Shown piece after piece: positions 36,901-48,947 of a stretch of 64,000 nt of DNA. Location: positions 68,480,830 through 68,544,829 of the forward strand of contig JAZBQD010000015.1 in NCBI GenBank assembly GCA_036583965.1. The letters run 5' to 3'. A program made the position numbers and the translations under genes. Source of the stretch: Prunella strophiata. Taxonomy: Eukaryota > Chordata > Aves > Passeriformes > Prunellidae. Position 1 is the first letter of the stretch, and each line of letters starts with the position of its first letter. A model generated the notes under the pieces. It was not told the origin of the DNA. It ran no database searches and saw nothing but the letters and a program-made list of their open reading frames with translations.

Positions 36901-39900
36901 CAGATCCCTGAGCTTGAATAGATCAGAGCTTTGACTTCAGAGAAGTTCTGTAGATCATGGTGAAAATTTGCCTTTGAATCTCAGTAGATCTTCTTCATTC
37001 ATCAACAGCTATAATAAGTAGAGATTTTTCAGAGGCCAATAGTCATATGTGTCAGAATTTTAGCAGACACTGAATGTTTTTGAGGAATGATCATTCATGT
37101 TTCTTGCCTCTGACAGTACTTTCATTAAAATGTGGAGAAAACACTTTCTATTTCAAATGGAATAAACATACTTTCAGTAAAACACAGAAATTATTTCTCC
37201 AAGACCAAACAAATCCACACCCAAAAACCTCATGCCAGGAACTATTCCATTCATAATTCTGGTCACCATAAAAATTGACTATGTAGACATTAAAGCAGAT
37301 ATTTTTAAAATTGTATGTTTTATGTAAAATTTCCATCTCCTCCTCCAGCATAAATTGGCATACCTACAATGAAAATATATTGAAGATGATCAAGTCTAGT
37401 GGTTTAATAGTTTCTATATGTTAAAAGAATTTGCAGAGAAGAACTTCTTCTGCAGTAGTTTTTAAATACTTTGAATTTCAGGACATATATTGCAGATGTA
37501 ACAACTCCTGTCTCCCATGAACTAAAAACATTGGCTGACTGATTTAAAAGAATTAGTAATTCTAAAGAAAATCAGTTCATATTTCAATGATGAATTAGTT
37601 TTTCTCAAGACTTTTGATTCATTTTTTTGTTTTTTATGATTGATGAATGCTTAACACCAGTGGAAAAATGAGTTTTTTTCCGTTGTCAGTCTTTGACCTT
37701 TTGAACTCCCTGTTTCTTGAAGTCTGTTGCCAGACCATTAGTAAAGACAGATTTTTATTTTTGGCTTGGTAGTTCAGCACTATTGAATTGAGCTGATCTA
37801 TTTTCATGTAGTGCAAAAGTATAAGTGAAAGGAGAAACCGATTTTTTCAAGCTTGCAAAAATGTGGATTTTTCCATCCTCAGTCTTCCAAGATTGCACTC
37901 ACTCTATCTGCTAATGCCCTTCCAAGGCAAAGTGTAAATAGTCTCTTTTCTAATGTTCTTCCCTAGTTTTGCTTCCAGCTTAATATTTTCCTATCTTCTT
38001 CTTTAATACTGGGATTGAACTGAATTTTGGAGTCCATGTGGATTTTCCTCTGTAATACTTTCTTCAGGTTTCTTTAAAATGTGTTCTTCTATTTGGGTCC
38101 ATCCTTGCCCTTTGGACTTTTGTTTGTAGATTTCAAAATGTTTCTTTTGCTATTCTCTTCCATTCTGCTTCATCTCCATGTCTTACTATGCATTAAATCC
38201 CTACCACAGAAATATTCATCACACATTCACAAATCTGTATATATCAATCCCCTTTCCCTTCACTGCTAAATCCTTTCTGGTTTTAGTTTTGTTCATTTGA
38301 CTTTTCCCCCATTGCCTTCATGACAAGCAAATGTGAACATCACCATCTTTCTGGGCCAGTATATGGAAAGTCATGGAGTTTTCTTACAAAATATTATTTC
38401 TGTCCTACACAGCCTCCTTAGTTCCTTGTTCCTTCCCCAGGATATAAGGCAGTACTCTTATTATCACATTCACTGAACTCTTCTGCTTTTTGCAATGTTC
38501 CTCTGCTTTTCCAGACTTTCATCTCTAAATTTCTTCAAGGACTTAGTTTCTTGTCAAATCTCATTAACGTGTTCACTTCATTTTTTGCTACAATTACTGT
38601 TTTTGTTCCCATCCTCACTTCATGTGTTCTTTTCTACTTCTTTCACGTCTGCTTTTATTCTACTTGGACAAATACCCAAAAAGAGACTTGTAATGTTTTC
38701 CACATTTTTTTCTTATTTCCTTTTATGATTCACCAATTCTTTTATAATTCCCTGCACATCTCTCATTACAAGCACGTAGCTATTAAGAAAAAACAGCTAT
38801 CAAACGAAAAGAGTAGCTGAATTTGCTGACTATCTTTTGTTGGATATTCCTTTCTGGGACTCTTTTGAAATTATTATTTCTTCCCATAGTGGCTTTACAT
38901 ACTGGTATTTTTGACAGTTGTGAAAAATCTATTTTTAAAATACAGTGGTTTTTTATATAGGCTGACTTATTTTGACAGTGCATTGTGACAAAAAGTGTTG
39001 GTCTTGTGGAAGATAAGTTTTTACCAGTCTAGCCAGAAAGATGTAAATCAGCCCCAAGAGGGTGTATTTTAGATGTCAGTTGATTCTGGTATTTTCCCAA
39101 AATTATATTAAAAGGAAGAAGGAAAAGAAAAAAAGAGAATATTCCATCAAATGAGACACAAAGTTGTCCACACACTTCTGAAAGTCAAGATAAATCATTT
39201 TACGCTTGTATGGAATGCAAACAAACCTTTACCCTAAGCATCTGGTGGCATCCCAGACTGTCACCTGCAGTTCAGCTTGATTTTGGAATTCACTTCAGAT
39301 TGTGCCTGCTGCCTGTACTCCCTACCTCCCACCTGAGTGATGGGTAGTAATGTTTCCTTCAAATTGCTGAGGAGCATTGGAATATTTGATCCCAAATATG
39401 TTTTCTGTGCTATGTTAATGATGTTTTTTTCTCACTAGGGTTTACATACACAAAACAAAAGCCAAAGCATTTTAGGGTTTTTTTCAATACATCTTGCATC
39501 CAGAAAGTTAAAAAATATCCCACATGCTTTGTGTGCTTTCACTCAGCCTGATGGTCCCAGCTGCAGAGCACCATAAGGGCAAAAAGGAGGTTGGCATGTT
39601 TTGGAAGCTTGTGCATATATGTTCATGTTTTCTCTGAACATGTATGGCACTATAAAATGGCATTTTAAGGGATGGAACACACATGTGCTGAAGCCTGTTT
39701 GATGGATGTCATTGGATTTATACCAATGTTGAAGTATCTCCCAATATTTTGGTGTCTCATCATCTTTAGCTGCATTTTTGTAAACTGAGAATCTGGAGAG
39801 TAGTGAAATATTAAGTGTAAAACATGTCGGTTTGTGTGACATTCAGCTGAGGTTTGCTGTTTTGAACATACTGTTCCTTGCTTTGCTGATCACATTTGTT

Positions 39901-42227
39901 CAGAAGAGATTGTTTAGCAGTTTAAGTTTCTTCCATTTGTGGCTAAATATCTTTAGATTATTGCAAAATAGCTTTTTGCTCCTTCACAGAACACACAGTA
40001 ATAGAAAATAATTATAAATTACGAAGATTTGTAGCAAGTGTGTATTCACTACATTAAGTGATTTGTCAATGCTAACAGCTCTGAATCAAAGAAATTATGT
40101 TTCTCCTCTTTTTACAAGTTCCTCAGCTGTGATTCACAAAGTCCACAGGATATGAGCTTGGGGGTTACAGCAATGAGTTCAGTGTCCAGACTGATAGGAG
40201 AGGACACAAACGATTTATATGTGTGTGCCTTCCAAATACCCATTTATACAATTGGGTCTTCCCATTAGTACCAGGCAGCATTCTGCCTGCTCCCACTTTC
40301 TGAACTGTTCTGACATTGAGTACCCTCTTCTGTCAAGAAAGATTATTTTTTGCTAATTCTGTTAGGAATGCTGCTTTTAAAAAAAAATATGAATTTGTTT
40401 GAAACACTGTCACTTACAGAAGAGGTGAAACAGAGGAAAGGCAGCAATGTAAATCAAGTTAGCTTGTTTTCCCTTTTTTTCATCTATTACTGCAATGGAA
40501 AAAAATTATTGTGTCCATTTCTCTTGATACTGATTGATTTCTTCAGATTGACATGAATGAGTTTGGGTAGCAGTAATAGAGAAAGGTTTTATTAAGCATG
40601 AAGGGTATTCTGACTAGGAGAAAATTGGAAAGTAAAACAGGTAACAGGACAATTTATTTGGAGGAAATACATTGAATGTTGCTTCAATTCTCAAAGTATT
40701 GAGGAATTCTCAAAGCACTGATCTGTCATAAAATCTTGAAAAAATATAAATGACTTGACAATTTCTGAGTTGCTTGATTAATACACATTGTTGAATTCCT
40801 AGACTTGTATTCCACTACTTTATATGTGCCATGGTACTTCTTCTAGTTTTGGAGAACTTAGATTAAATTTGTGGTCTCAAACTGGCAGAATACTGAGGGA
40901 GGGTGGTAGTAGTGGGTGATACTGCATCTGCTTCTTCATATTTGCAAGAGTTTACAGACATGTTTACAGTTTAGCTGGAATTCATGTATTCCCAATCCAT
41001 GTTTTCTGACCATCTAATGATTTGAGTAAAATGTTTATATTCCTTAACTTCAAAATATAGTATTTGACAGCTCATTAAAAAAAGCAAGCAGCTTACTGTG
41101 TGGGTTCTTACTTGTGAGTTTTGCCATATTCATTCAGTATCCATGTGATTTCCAAATGGAAACTGAGTTTTGAATATTGCTTCACTTCTTTTATATATAC
41201 AAGGCACAAGAAGTGTAGCAAAAACTAAAGAAGGTTCTTGGAAAGCTCTCTCTGGTTATGCACCCTTGTTGTCCTTAATGGTGGGAAGGGGCCAGGAGTT
41301 TATACCTATACTTGTTCCCTACTGAGAAATTCACAGGTAATCTAAGCCCATTGGTGTGTTTTGGAAAACTTTTTTCTTTGAGGCTTCCATTTTTCTAGTT
41401 CCTTTAATTGGGTGGTGGCTTTTTCATCTTTTCTACTAGAAAAGAAGTTGGAACACCACAGGAGTGTCAAAGTGAACATAAATCAGTAGGAGCTGGAAAC
41501 CAAGGCTGTACTCTTAGCTGTGGAGACACTTTCCATCTCATGAGCTTACCTAAGTGAAGACAAGAAGTAATCAGATAAGCTTCTAGGAAGGGAAGTTATG
41601 GTTAAGGTACAAGGAAAATAATGATAAAGACAATTAAGATGAAAAACAACACAATTGCAGATGGTGTGAACCTGTGTCATAGAAAAATTTTAGTAACCTC
41701 CACAGTGACTTATAGGTAGATTGGTCACTTTAGCAGTGGGAGATAAAATGGATGATTTTGTATGGGAGGTGACTGCCTTGCACCTGGTGCTGCTAGGATT
41801 TCTGATCAAAAAGCTCTGAATTAAAACAAGAGGAATGTGGGAGGGAGAGCTGGCAGGGGCACAGGAGACAGAATGTTCTCAGACATCTCTGATTCTGGTT
41901 GTGTAAGGTCTCATGTCTACCAAGTGGACCCTGACCACAAGATCTGGAACTGCTATCTAGATGCTCTGATAGACTCATACAAGTGTAAGGTAGCACTAGT
42001 TGTATAGACTTCAAAGTATAACTCAAAAGTTTTACAGTAAGAACTTGAGAGCCTACTTGCCAGGCATATAAAATCAACACAGTGCAGCCTGTGTAAAAAA
42101 ACTGTTGTGGGAATGAAATAGTTGTTTCTCTTTTATTATTGTGGTGTGTGACCAGATAATTTCCTACAAATAGCAAAGTGCAGCGAGATAATAAAGCAGC
42201 ATAACTGTAAATTGCATAAAAAGTGTC

Positions 42228-42247
42228 TTTTTTTTTTTTTTTTTTTT
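42228..42247. repeat. Poly-T tract (20 T) ending in CAG
   Basis: The tract looks like a polypyrimidine-AG acceptor at 42248-42250. No convincing coding exon follows, since the frames after it show no COBL resemblance. Confidence 0.85.
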
Positions 42248-45200
42248 CAGTTCAGAACAGGAAAAAGTTAACTTTTTTTTCTTCTGACTGCAGACTGTTA
42301 GCACAAGTGCTTCAGGGAGTACAAAAAAACAAACTGTATTCAGTGTGGCTGGTTAGAAAGGAAAATCTGAGTAGTCATAATTTTTTGTTTTGTTTTGTTG
42401 GGTTTTTTAAACTGTGTCTCCCTGCAATGTTATGACTGCAGTATAATGCTTTAGTTTTGAAGCAGGAATCTTGGATTAATTCAGTTTCTGTGCTTATTAA
42501 TTTTAGTGCAAATTTAGTGTAATATCAGTGTCATGTAAGGGAAAGCAATTCTAAGTTCACTTTGTGCAGTAGGTCTGTCTGGCATTTTATATGGCCAGTT
42601 ATAATCAGTTGTGGTATCATTCAGCTAATCAATAAAAGTTTGTATTAATGGAGTTTAAATGTCTAACAAGCATAAATATTCTTGCTGTCACTGAATAGAT
42701 GGATTTGTTTGCCTGCTGTAAATCTTACCTTTCGTATTTGCCCATCATATACTTGCAAAAAAAAAAAAAAAAAACTATATTCCTTTATGATACTTTTATT
42801 TTTTGTCTCTATTTTGGAAAAAATAAAACCCTTACTTTTTGCTAATACATCTGGTACTTTGAGTGCATTAAAACAGCTCAATTGATTACTTCTGATTTAA
42901 AAACTTCTGAGAAGGAAGTTGCATAACAAGACTGGGAGCTCAAATATGTGAGTTTTGGCAAAGAGCTGCGGAAGAAAGGCTTGTCTGTAGGAACCTTGCA
43001 AGAAAGGAACTTGACATTTTGAAAAATTTTTATTGACCGGTGTGAACAGGGAACGGGAAGTCAAATCACTCTCACAGGCAATCTGCAGCCTCTTCCTTGC
43101 TGACCTTTAAATGCCACTTAGTGTCATCAGAAAGTCAAGGAAATGCTAATAACAGGGCTTTGGGTAAGAAAGTTATATATAAGGGGCATATTTTAAAAAA
43201 CAATCATAAGCTGATTTCCATTTTTATACACATCTATTTTTGTAAAGCTGAATTCTTACAGCAGTACAGTTATATTTTTAATAGATTACTCTTACCTTTA
43301 TTTATATATGACTTGAAAATTTTCCAAGTATCAATAAGATACCAGAACTTCTGTTTATCTTGAAAAAGTGGTAGTTTGAAAAAGATAGTTGACAATTGCA
43401 TTCTAGGCTGATGACCTTGGAACAGAGACTGGCCTCAGCTTCAGGCTCTTAATCTATCTTTTGTTGAGTTCAGCAGGTATGGGACTTTAGAATTCTTGTA
43501 GAAAGCTGACTGCTTGGTATCTTCTGAAAATGAGAATGGTATGCATACTTCACCAGGTTACTCTTAATCTTCATACTTCTGTGGTTTTAGCAGTCCTTAT
43601 TTTCCCTGCAAAAATGTCTTTCATAGCTAAATTTCAATTAGAAGAACTAGTAGGGAAAAAAAAATCTTAAAATTAAATTGCTGAATCCCAAAGAAAACAC
43701 CTTGTAAATTAGGAAAAAAAACCAGGAAGTTCCTTGGGTTTCAGAAGTTTAATGAGAGGGGAAAAAAACTAGCTGGCAAGTTTAACATGAAATGGTGATG
43801 ACACGTGGTGGCACCATAGGTTGGTACGGCAGTTGTTTCTTGCCTCCTTCTGATATCTACTTCATGGAATTGAAATGGACTCTAATCCATGGCTGTGCTT
43901 CAGTGCATAATTCTAATCTATGCTCAGCTTTGTCTAACCTAACTGCTGACCTAGGCTGGTCTATCTGGATTTGCTTTAATTCAGGGGGAAAAACAGCCCC
44001 AAACCAAACTATTTATTTTTCTTTCTAGTTCACATTAATTAATTGCTGTTTGAACTGGTAGCAAAGTGCTCCAACACTAGTGACTTAACAAAGACTGTGA
44101 TTTTTCAGGTTGAGAGACATTTTTGAAAGCTCTTTATATAATTAGTTTCTATGACTTTTCTTTTATTAATTGATTTTTTTTCTTTTTCCTTTTTTCTTTT
44201 TTCTTTTTTTTTTTTTCCTTATGAAGCAAATGGATTCTATGAACTGATTTGGAATCTGAGCACAGTATTCATGCTAACCTGTTTGTCAAATGAAACAGAG
44301 GATAAGGGCTGACTTTTTTTTTTGCCAGCAACATTGGCTTCAATTCCTGACCTTGGCTTTCTTAATTTACACTGCTGTAATTTGAGTAATTCAATCAGCT
44401 CCTTGATAACAAATTAGAAAAACAATAAATGAGAGATTGTTAGAGTATTTGGCATGTAGATATCATGTCCCTGCAATTTTGCTTGATTGATGTTGTATGC
44501 TCTTAATAGTTGCCTTGCTAAACTGCCTGGAAAACAAACCTCCAAAATCCCATGATTTGGAAAGGAACTGCATTGCATCTAACCCAACATAAAATATAAA
44601 AGCTGGGCTAGGTGTTGTCTCTCAGTATTATTTTTACAACAAAAGACAAGTCATGCCATAATCACTTGTGTCAGTGGTTTGTGTCCAGGGTTGTGTTTTT
44701 TCTCTTAAAGCTAATGAAAATGACTAGACACATGGGAGAATTTGAAGGTCTGACTCCAGTTAGCCAAAGCTCTTGTTGCTGCATGAGAGGGGTTTCAAAA
44801 CTAGTTCAAAACTGTCCTCATTCCATTCCCCTGGAAGCTGTGGCAAGTTTTTGTTTTAGGCCAAGTGTATTTACATGAGCATTCTTGAAATGCTCAGTAA
44901 TGGAATAATGGGCTTGATGTAAAGGTTGGACTTGGAAAAGAAAACATAGATGAATTTACAAGCTTGGGTTTTGTTGTTTTTTTGGAGTTTTTTTTATCAC
45001 TCAAGTCTTTTTATTAAAAACTAATTAGTGTCATAGTGTCATGGAGTTATTACCTTTTCCCCCCCTGTACCTTCTGTTAGTGAATCCAATCTTAAAAACA
45101 GGATAAAGCAGCTTTAAACTGTTTAGCTGTTCATCACTGTATCCCTTTCCAATGACCTGTAGCTTAGAAAAGGATTCTGATAGCTCTTCAGCCACAAGAT

Positions 45201-45991
45201 CTTGAGACAAAATTGAATATTCATTTTAAACTGGTTATGGCCTATCATCTTACCTGTATTCTGTATTTGTAGTGCTAGGAGGGAAGCCTTAGGGCTTTTT
45301 TATTATTTTCATACATCTTTGTCTAAAATTTCTCCACCCTTTTATCTAGAAGGCTAAAGAATTAACAGAGTCAAAGCATACCTGCAGAACCCACTTTGAA
45401 ATTGTGTTGTTCAGTTGTTTTGTAAATGTGTGAAAAGAGGAAACTCTGTTTCCCTCCATGAGCCCATCATTTCTGTAGGAGTAAGCAAACTTTATTTGAT
45501 AGGACCTTGTACACTATGCACTGATAATGACTTAAAACTTTTAGCTTACAGATGAGATCATTATTTTTTTCCACTGCCCCAAGACACAGGGGCAAGACAA
45601 GACTACTTCTCTATAGGATTATACCTAATCTTTTGAACAACACCTTCTACTTTTTTTCTTCATTTCCCAGAAGGGTAAAGATGCTGTTGGTGCCATTCCA
45701 TTCAGAGAAATTGGTGATGGAAAGGATGCAGCAAACACTGCTTTCAGTCAGAGAAGACTGGTATCATACTCCACTTGTGCTAAATACATTATTCCAAGAT
45801 GAAGTGTGCTGTGCAATGTGCAACATAAAAGTTAACAAAAGCATCTAGGTCAGCAGTTGCCATCACATGCACAGTAAATGCAGGACAAGGCACAAATCTG
45901 TTTACATCTCAGTTGCTTTCACCGGAGTCTATGGAACATGGAACTTTCCCAGGCAGTAAAGGAGCCTGTATTAAACATATTTTTGCATAGC

Positions 45992-46010
45992 TTTTTTTTT
46001 TTTTTTTTTT
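45992..46010. repeat. Poly-T tract (19 T)
   Basis: A simple homopolymer within the large intron. Confidence 0.9.
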
Positions 46011-47430
46011 AGCTCTTTATGCTTTATCAGTGCTTCCTCAGTGGTCCTAAAACTAAATGAATTGTGTTTTTAATCTTGCTGCCCTGTATTTTTAATTTTT
46101 ACCTACGCTTGCACTTGGCACTTATGGAAAGAAATTATCTTTCTTTTTTTGAATATAATGGCATTTGGGGTGGCCTTTAAGTTTCCTGCCAGTATGTATT
46201 CTGTGGTTTTGGACAAAATTCCACCAGAGAGCTGTATGTCCTTGATGGGAGAGTTTTGCAATTGTGGTAGCATGTTCTGTTGTGATAAGAACAGCATTAT
46301 CAACCATGCTCATCAGCCTATGTTTCCAGAAGAGCTATTCAGCTCCAGGTCATGGTGAAGTGGTATCAGTGGTGATTCCACAGAAGATATTTCTGGGAAG
46401 AAGTTACAGTCAAATAACTTAATTAAAAAGTAAAATCTTCAGTTTAATATGGAAAGTTCTCTTAATTAAAAAAGGAGAAGGTGGCTGAGATTTTGAGGGG
46501 AAAAAAATCTTTTTGCAAGTTTTTTAATAGCAGAGTAAAAAAAGGTATTGAATTTAAGAGTAAAAACTCAAGTTAAAATGCACATTTTCAAGAATAACCT
46601 AGTTCTAATATTTTGTATTTGTAGATTTGCTACTATGTGACTGCATATGGTTCTGTTTGTATATTAATATAAAAATGTATTAAGATTCTGAAATCCATTA
46701 AACTTTTTCCAATGATTTTATTAAGTTTTCAATGAGAACTAAAGTAATTTTTAGCAGTAAGGAATTACTGAAATAATTTTCTGTTTCTCCTTTCATCTGG
46801 GCCTGTTAGAATCCAGAGTGGTGCCTGTCAGTAGGACTGCTTTTCACCAAGTTAAATGGTTGTTTTCAGTAAGTTCTAAGTGATTATGCGTGATTGTGCA
46901 TGTAAATTGGAAATAGTTTAATGGTAGCAGAATTTCTCTTATGTAAATCTGTGAAGAAGATTCAGGTGAATCAGGCAGATTGATAATAAAATAGACAAGC
47001 CTGAGACACTGACAGCATTTTATTAATACAGTGTTCTCATTTAAGAGTAAATCTTGCTTCCAGAAATGTGTAACACCTGTAATTTAAATGCAACTGCAAA
47101 TGCATTTGGATAACTGTAATTATGAGTCTTGCTGTGAACTTTATATTTTAAATAGCAAGCAGCAGCAGTGTTCCCATCAATACTGCTGTTAAACCGCAGT
47201 AGGTGCTTATCGTGCCTCCTGTCTTATTAATACTGCCTGTAAGCTTTGTTCCAGTTGACCTTTGGAAGTTTCCAAAAGTTAGAGTTTGCAATTCAGCAGG
47301 TTTGGCAGAGGAGCATACATGATTATTCATATCATTGTTTAAACGGTAACCAGATGTGTCTTGTTTTTCTTCTTTCTTTCCCATTGTTTTTAAGGAGTGA
47401 TGCTAATCCAAGATGTTAATCCATTTACAG

Positions 47431-47601
47431 GGTTTTTCCACAGCACCAAATTCCCCTTCGGTGAATTCTCGTTCCAGTAGCCTGGGTTCATCACTGTCCC
47501 TTGGTAACATCTCTGGAATGACAGCAAACCCAGAAGTGAAAAAGCGCAGAGCACCTCCTCCACCAGTTGCAACACCAGTACTGCCCAACGCGAACGCGGA
47601 G
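47431..47601 (+). CDS. COBL: COBL coding exon F ([13 protein letters not shown]-type motif)
   Basis: The acceptor is AATCCATTTACAG|GGT and the preferred donor GCGGAG|GTGAGG. The exon has 57 codons, phase 0 to 0. The peptide begins [20 protein letters not shown], runs through [16 protein letters not shown] and reaches KKRRAPPPP, then a Pro/Ala/Asn stretch ending NANAE. This matches the mammalian COBL block with TTPNSPS, SRSLTLGPSLSLG and [13 protein letters not shown] motifs of this type are established binding sites for the SH3 domain of syndapin/PACSIN proteins, which help recruit Cobl to membranes. A second in-frame donor (CAG|GTAACA after 47631) would add 10 residues ([10 protein letters not shown]). 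The first donor is the stronger match. The following exons, which would include the WH2 domains, lie beyond the window. Confidence 0.94.
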
Positions 47602-48916
47602 GTGAGGGGACAAGAGAGGACAGCAGCACAGGTAACAGTGACACTGCTGAACGGGCTCCTTTGTTTGCTGTGCTGGGTACCATCCATTCATTCAGCAGTT
47701 CTAAAGCCGTTCACAGATATTTTGGTCAGCCATTAGCTACAGCTGACCAAAACTCCCATCTTACAAGATAAAATTATCAAAGATCTTAGTGTTTTGTACG
47801 CATTTACTGAGCTCTCTTGAGACTGCCCTGAGTTTTCTGCCCTATCAAGAATCATTCTAAATCAGAAAAGTTTTGTGAAGCAATGTGCTAAGAGAAGGAG
47901 GGTAAAGAAAAAGTAAGGCAGAAAAGCTGGAAATTGTATAAGGTATCCTTGCTGACTCCAGAGCAGTCCTGGAGAACGGGTGAAAGTTCTAAAAAGAGAC
48001 AAAAACCTTCAGCATACTGTTTTGTCCAGATATTTGTCAAGTTATCACCTGTATCCCTGATTCCAGTAGGATGGAATGGGATACCAGAATATCTACTCTG
48101 TTTTCTGAGTGACTATGTGACCTTTTAAAGCAGTGCTCTGGTTTTGTTTTCATAAAAGGTCACTGTTCCGCAGTTCATTATTGAGAATTAAACAGAAATG
48201 GGGGGAAACCTTTCTGAGGACCTAAGCCTTTGAAAAGAATAGAGCTAAGGGAAGAGGAAATTGCTCTTGCTTTTATAGTGACACTCAGGTGTGTGTTGCT
48301 AAACCTGCACAAGTCTCCTGGCTCCACCAGCAACTAATAGTATTGTAGTCTAAATGTAAAGTGTAGAAATCAGCATGTAAAGTTATATATGGATGCCAAA
48401 AAAGAGTGCAAGGAACCAATGTCACCAAAGCTGTGTAATGTGGCCTGACTCTTACCTGCTCAGGGCTTGTCAACTCTACAGCAGACTGATCTTAGGAAAG
48501 CAAACTGTCCTAGTGCAAAATGGTGTCAGAAAGGAATCTTTGAGTTCACTACAGAGGAAGAGGTGAGGAGCTTGGTGCTCAGTCTCACTCCCTGTCACTC
48601 TCTTATTTATCTGCATTAAGACATATGTTAAACACCCTCTCAAGTGAAGCATTCTGTAAGAAACGTTGATGCACACTCTTGGTAAAGGATTGCAGATTTT
48701 TATTTTCCCATTCTTAGGTTATCTAAGTGTGATTCCTGGAACATAGTGTTTCATCTTCAAAACTGGGATAGATGCCTTTGAAATAGCACTTATTTATAGA
48801 CACAGCTGAACAGAAATAACAGCATTTTTCTAGCAACACTTGTGCAATTTTTTCCTTAAAATTTCTTTTTGAAATTCCTATGTAAATATTTTTATGAGGT
48901 TTCTTGTGTCCCCCAG

Positions 48917-48947
48917 AGTTAATGTGTTTAAGGTAAACACATTAACT
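48917..48947. repeat. Perfect short inverted repeat (14-bp stem, 3-nt loop)
   Basis: AGTTAATGTGTTTA at 48917-48930, loop AGG, then TAAACACATTAACT at 48934-48947. All 14 pairs match. Confidence 0.92.

Larger units (their letters stand above)
23507..47430 (+). other. COBL intron between exons E and F (23.9 kb)
   Basis: This large intron carries a solo LTR (27599-28207) and several homopolymers: A runs at 29482-29507, 29536-29565, 30484-30505, 31530-31545, 33991-34006 and 42757-42774; T runs at 42228-42247 and 45992-46010; and a C run at 33917-33930. A stretch near 31380-31720 looks like conserved non-coding DNA. No convincing exon was recognised, although small optional exons cannot be excluded by eye. 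Confidence 0.75.

Noticed and set aside
42228..42290. Poly-T plus CAG as a splice acceptor of a new exon
   Set aside because: No following frame shows COBL resemblance or a matching donor in a fitting phase.
44545..44600. Possible CR1 3'-end scrap (CATGATTTGGAAAGGAACTG, CATCTAACCCAACA)
   Set aside because: The wording is suggestive but too short and degraded to separate from chance.
4960..47601. Assignment of the exons to COBLL1 instead of COBL
   Set aside because: [39 protein letters not shown] and the TAPNSPS...KKRRAPPPP block resemble recalled COBL more than COBLL1 throughout.
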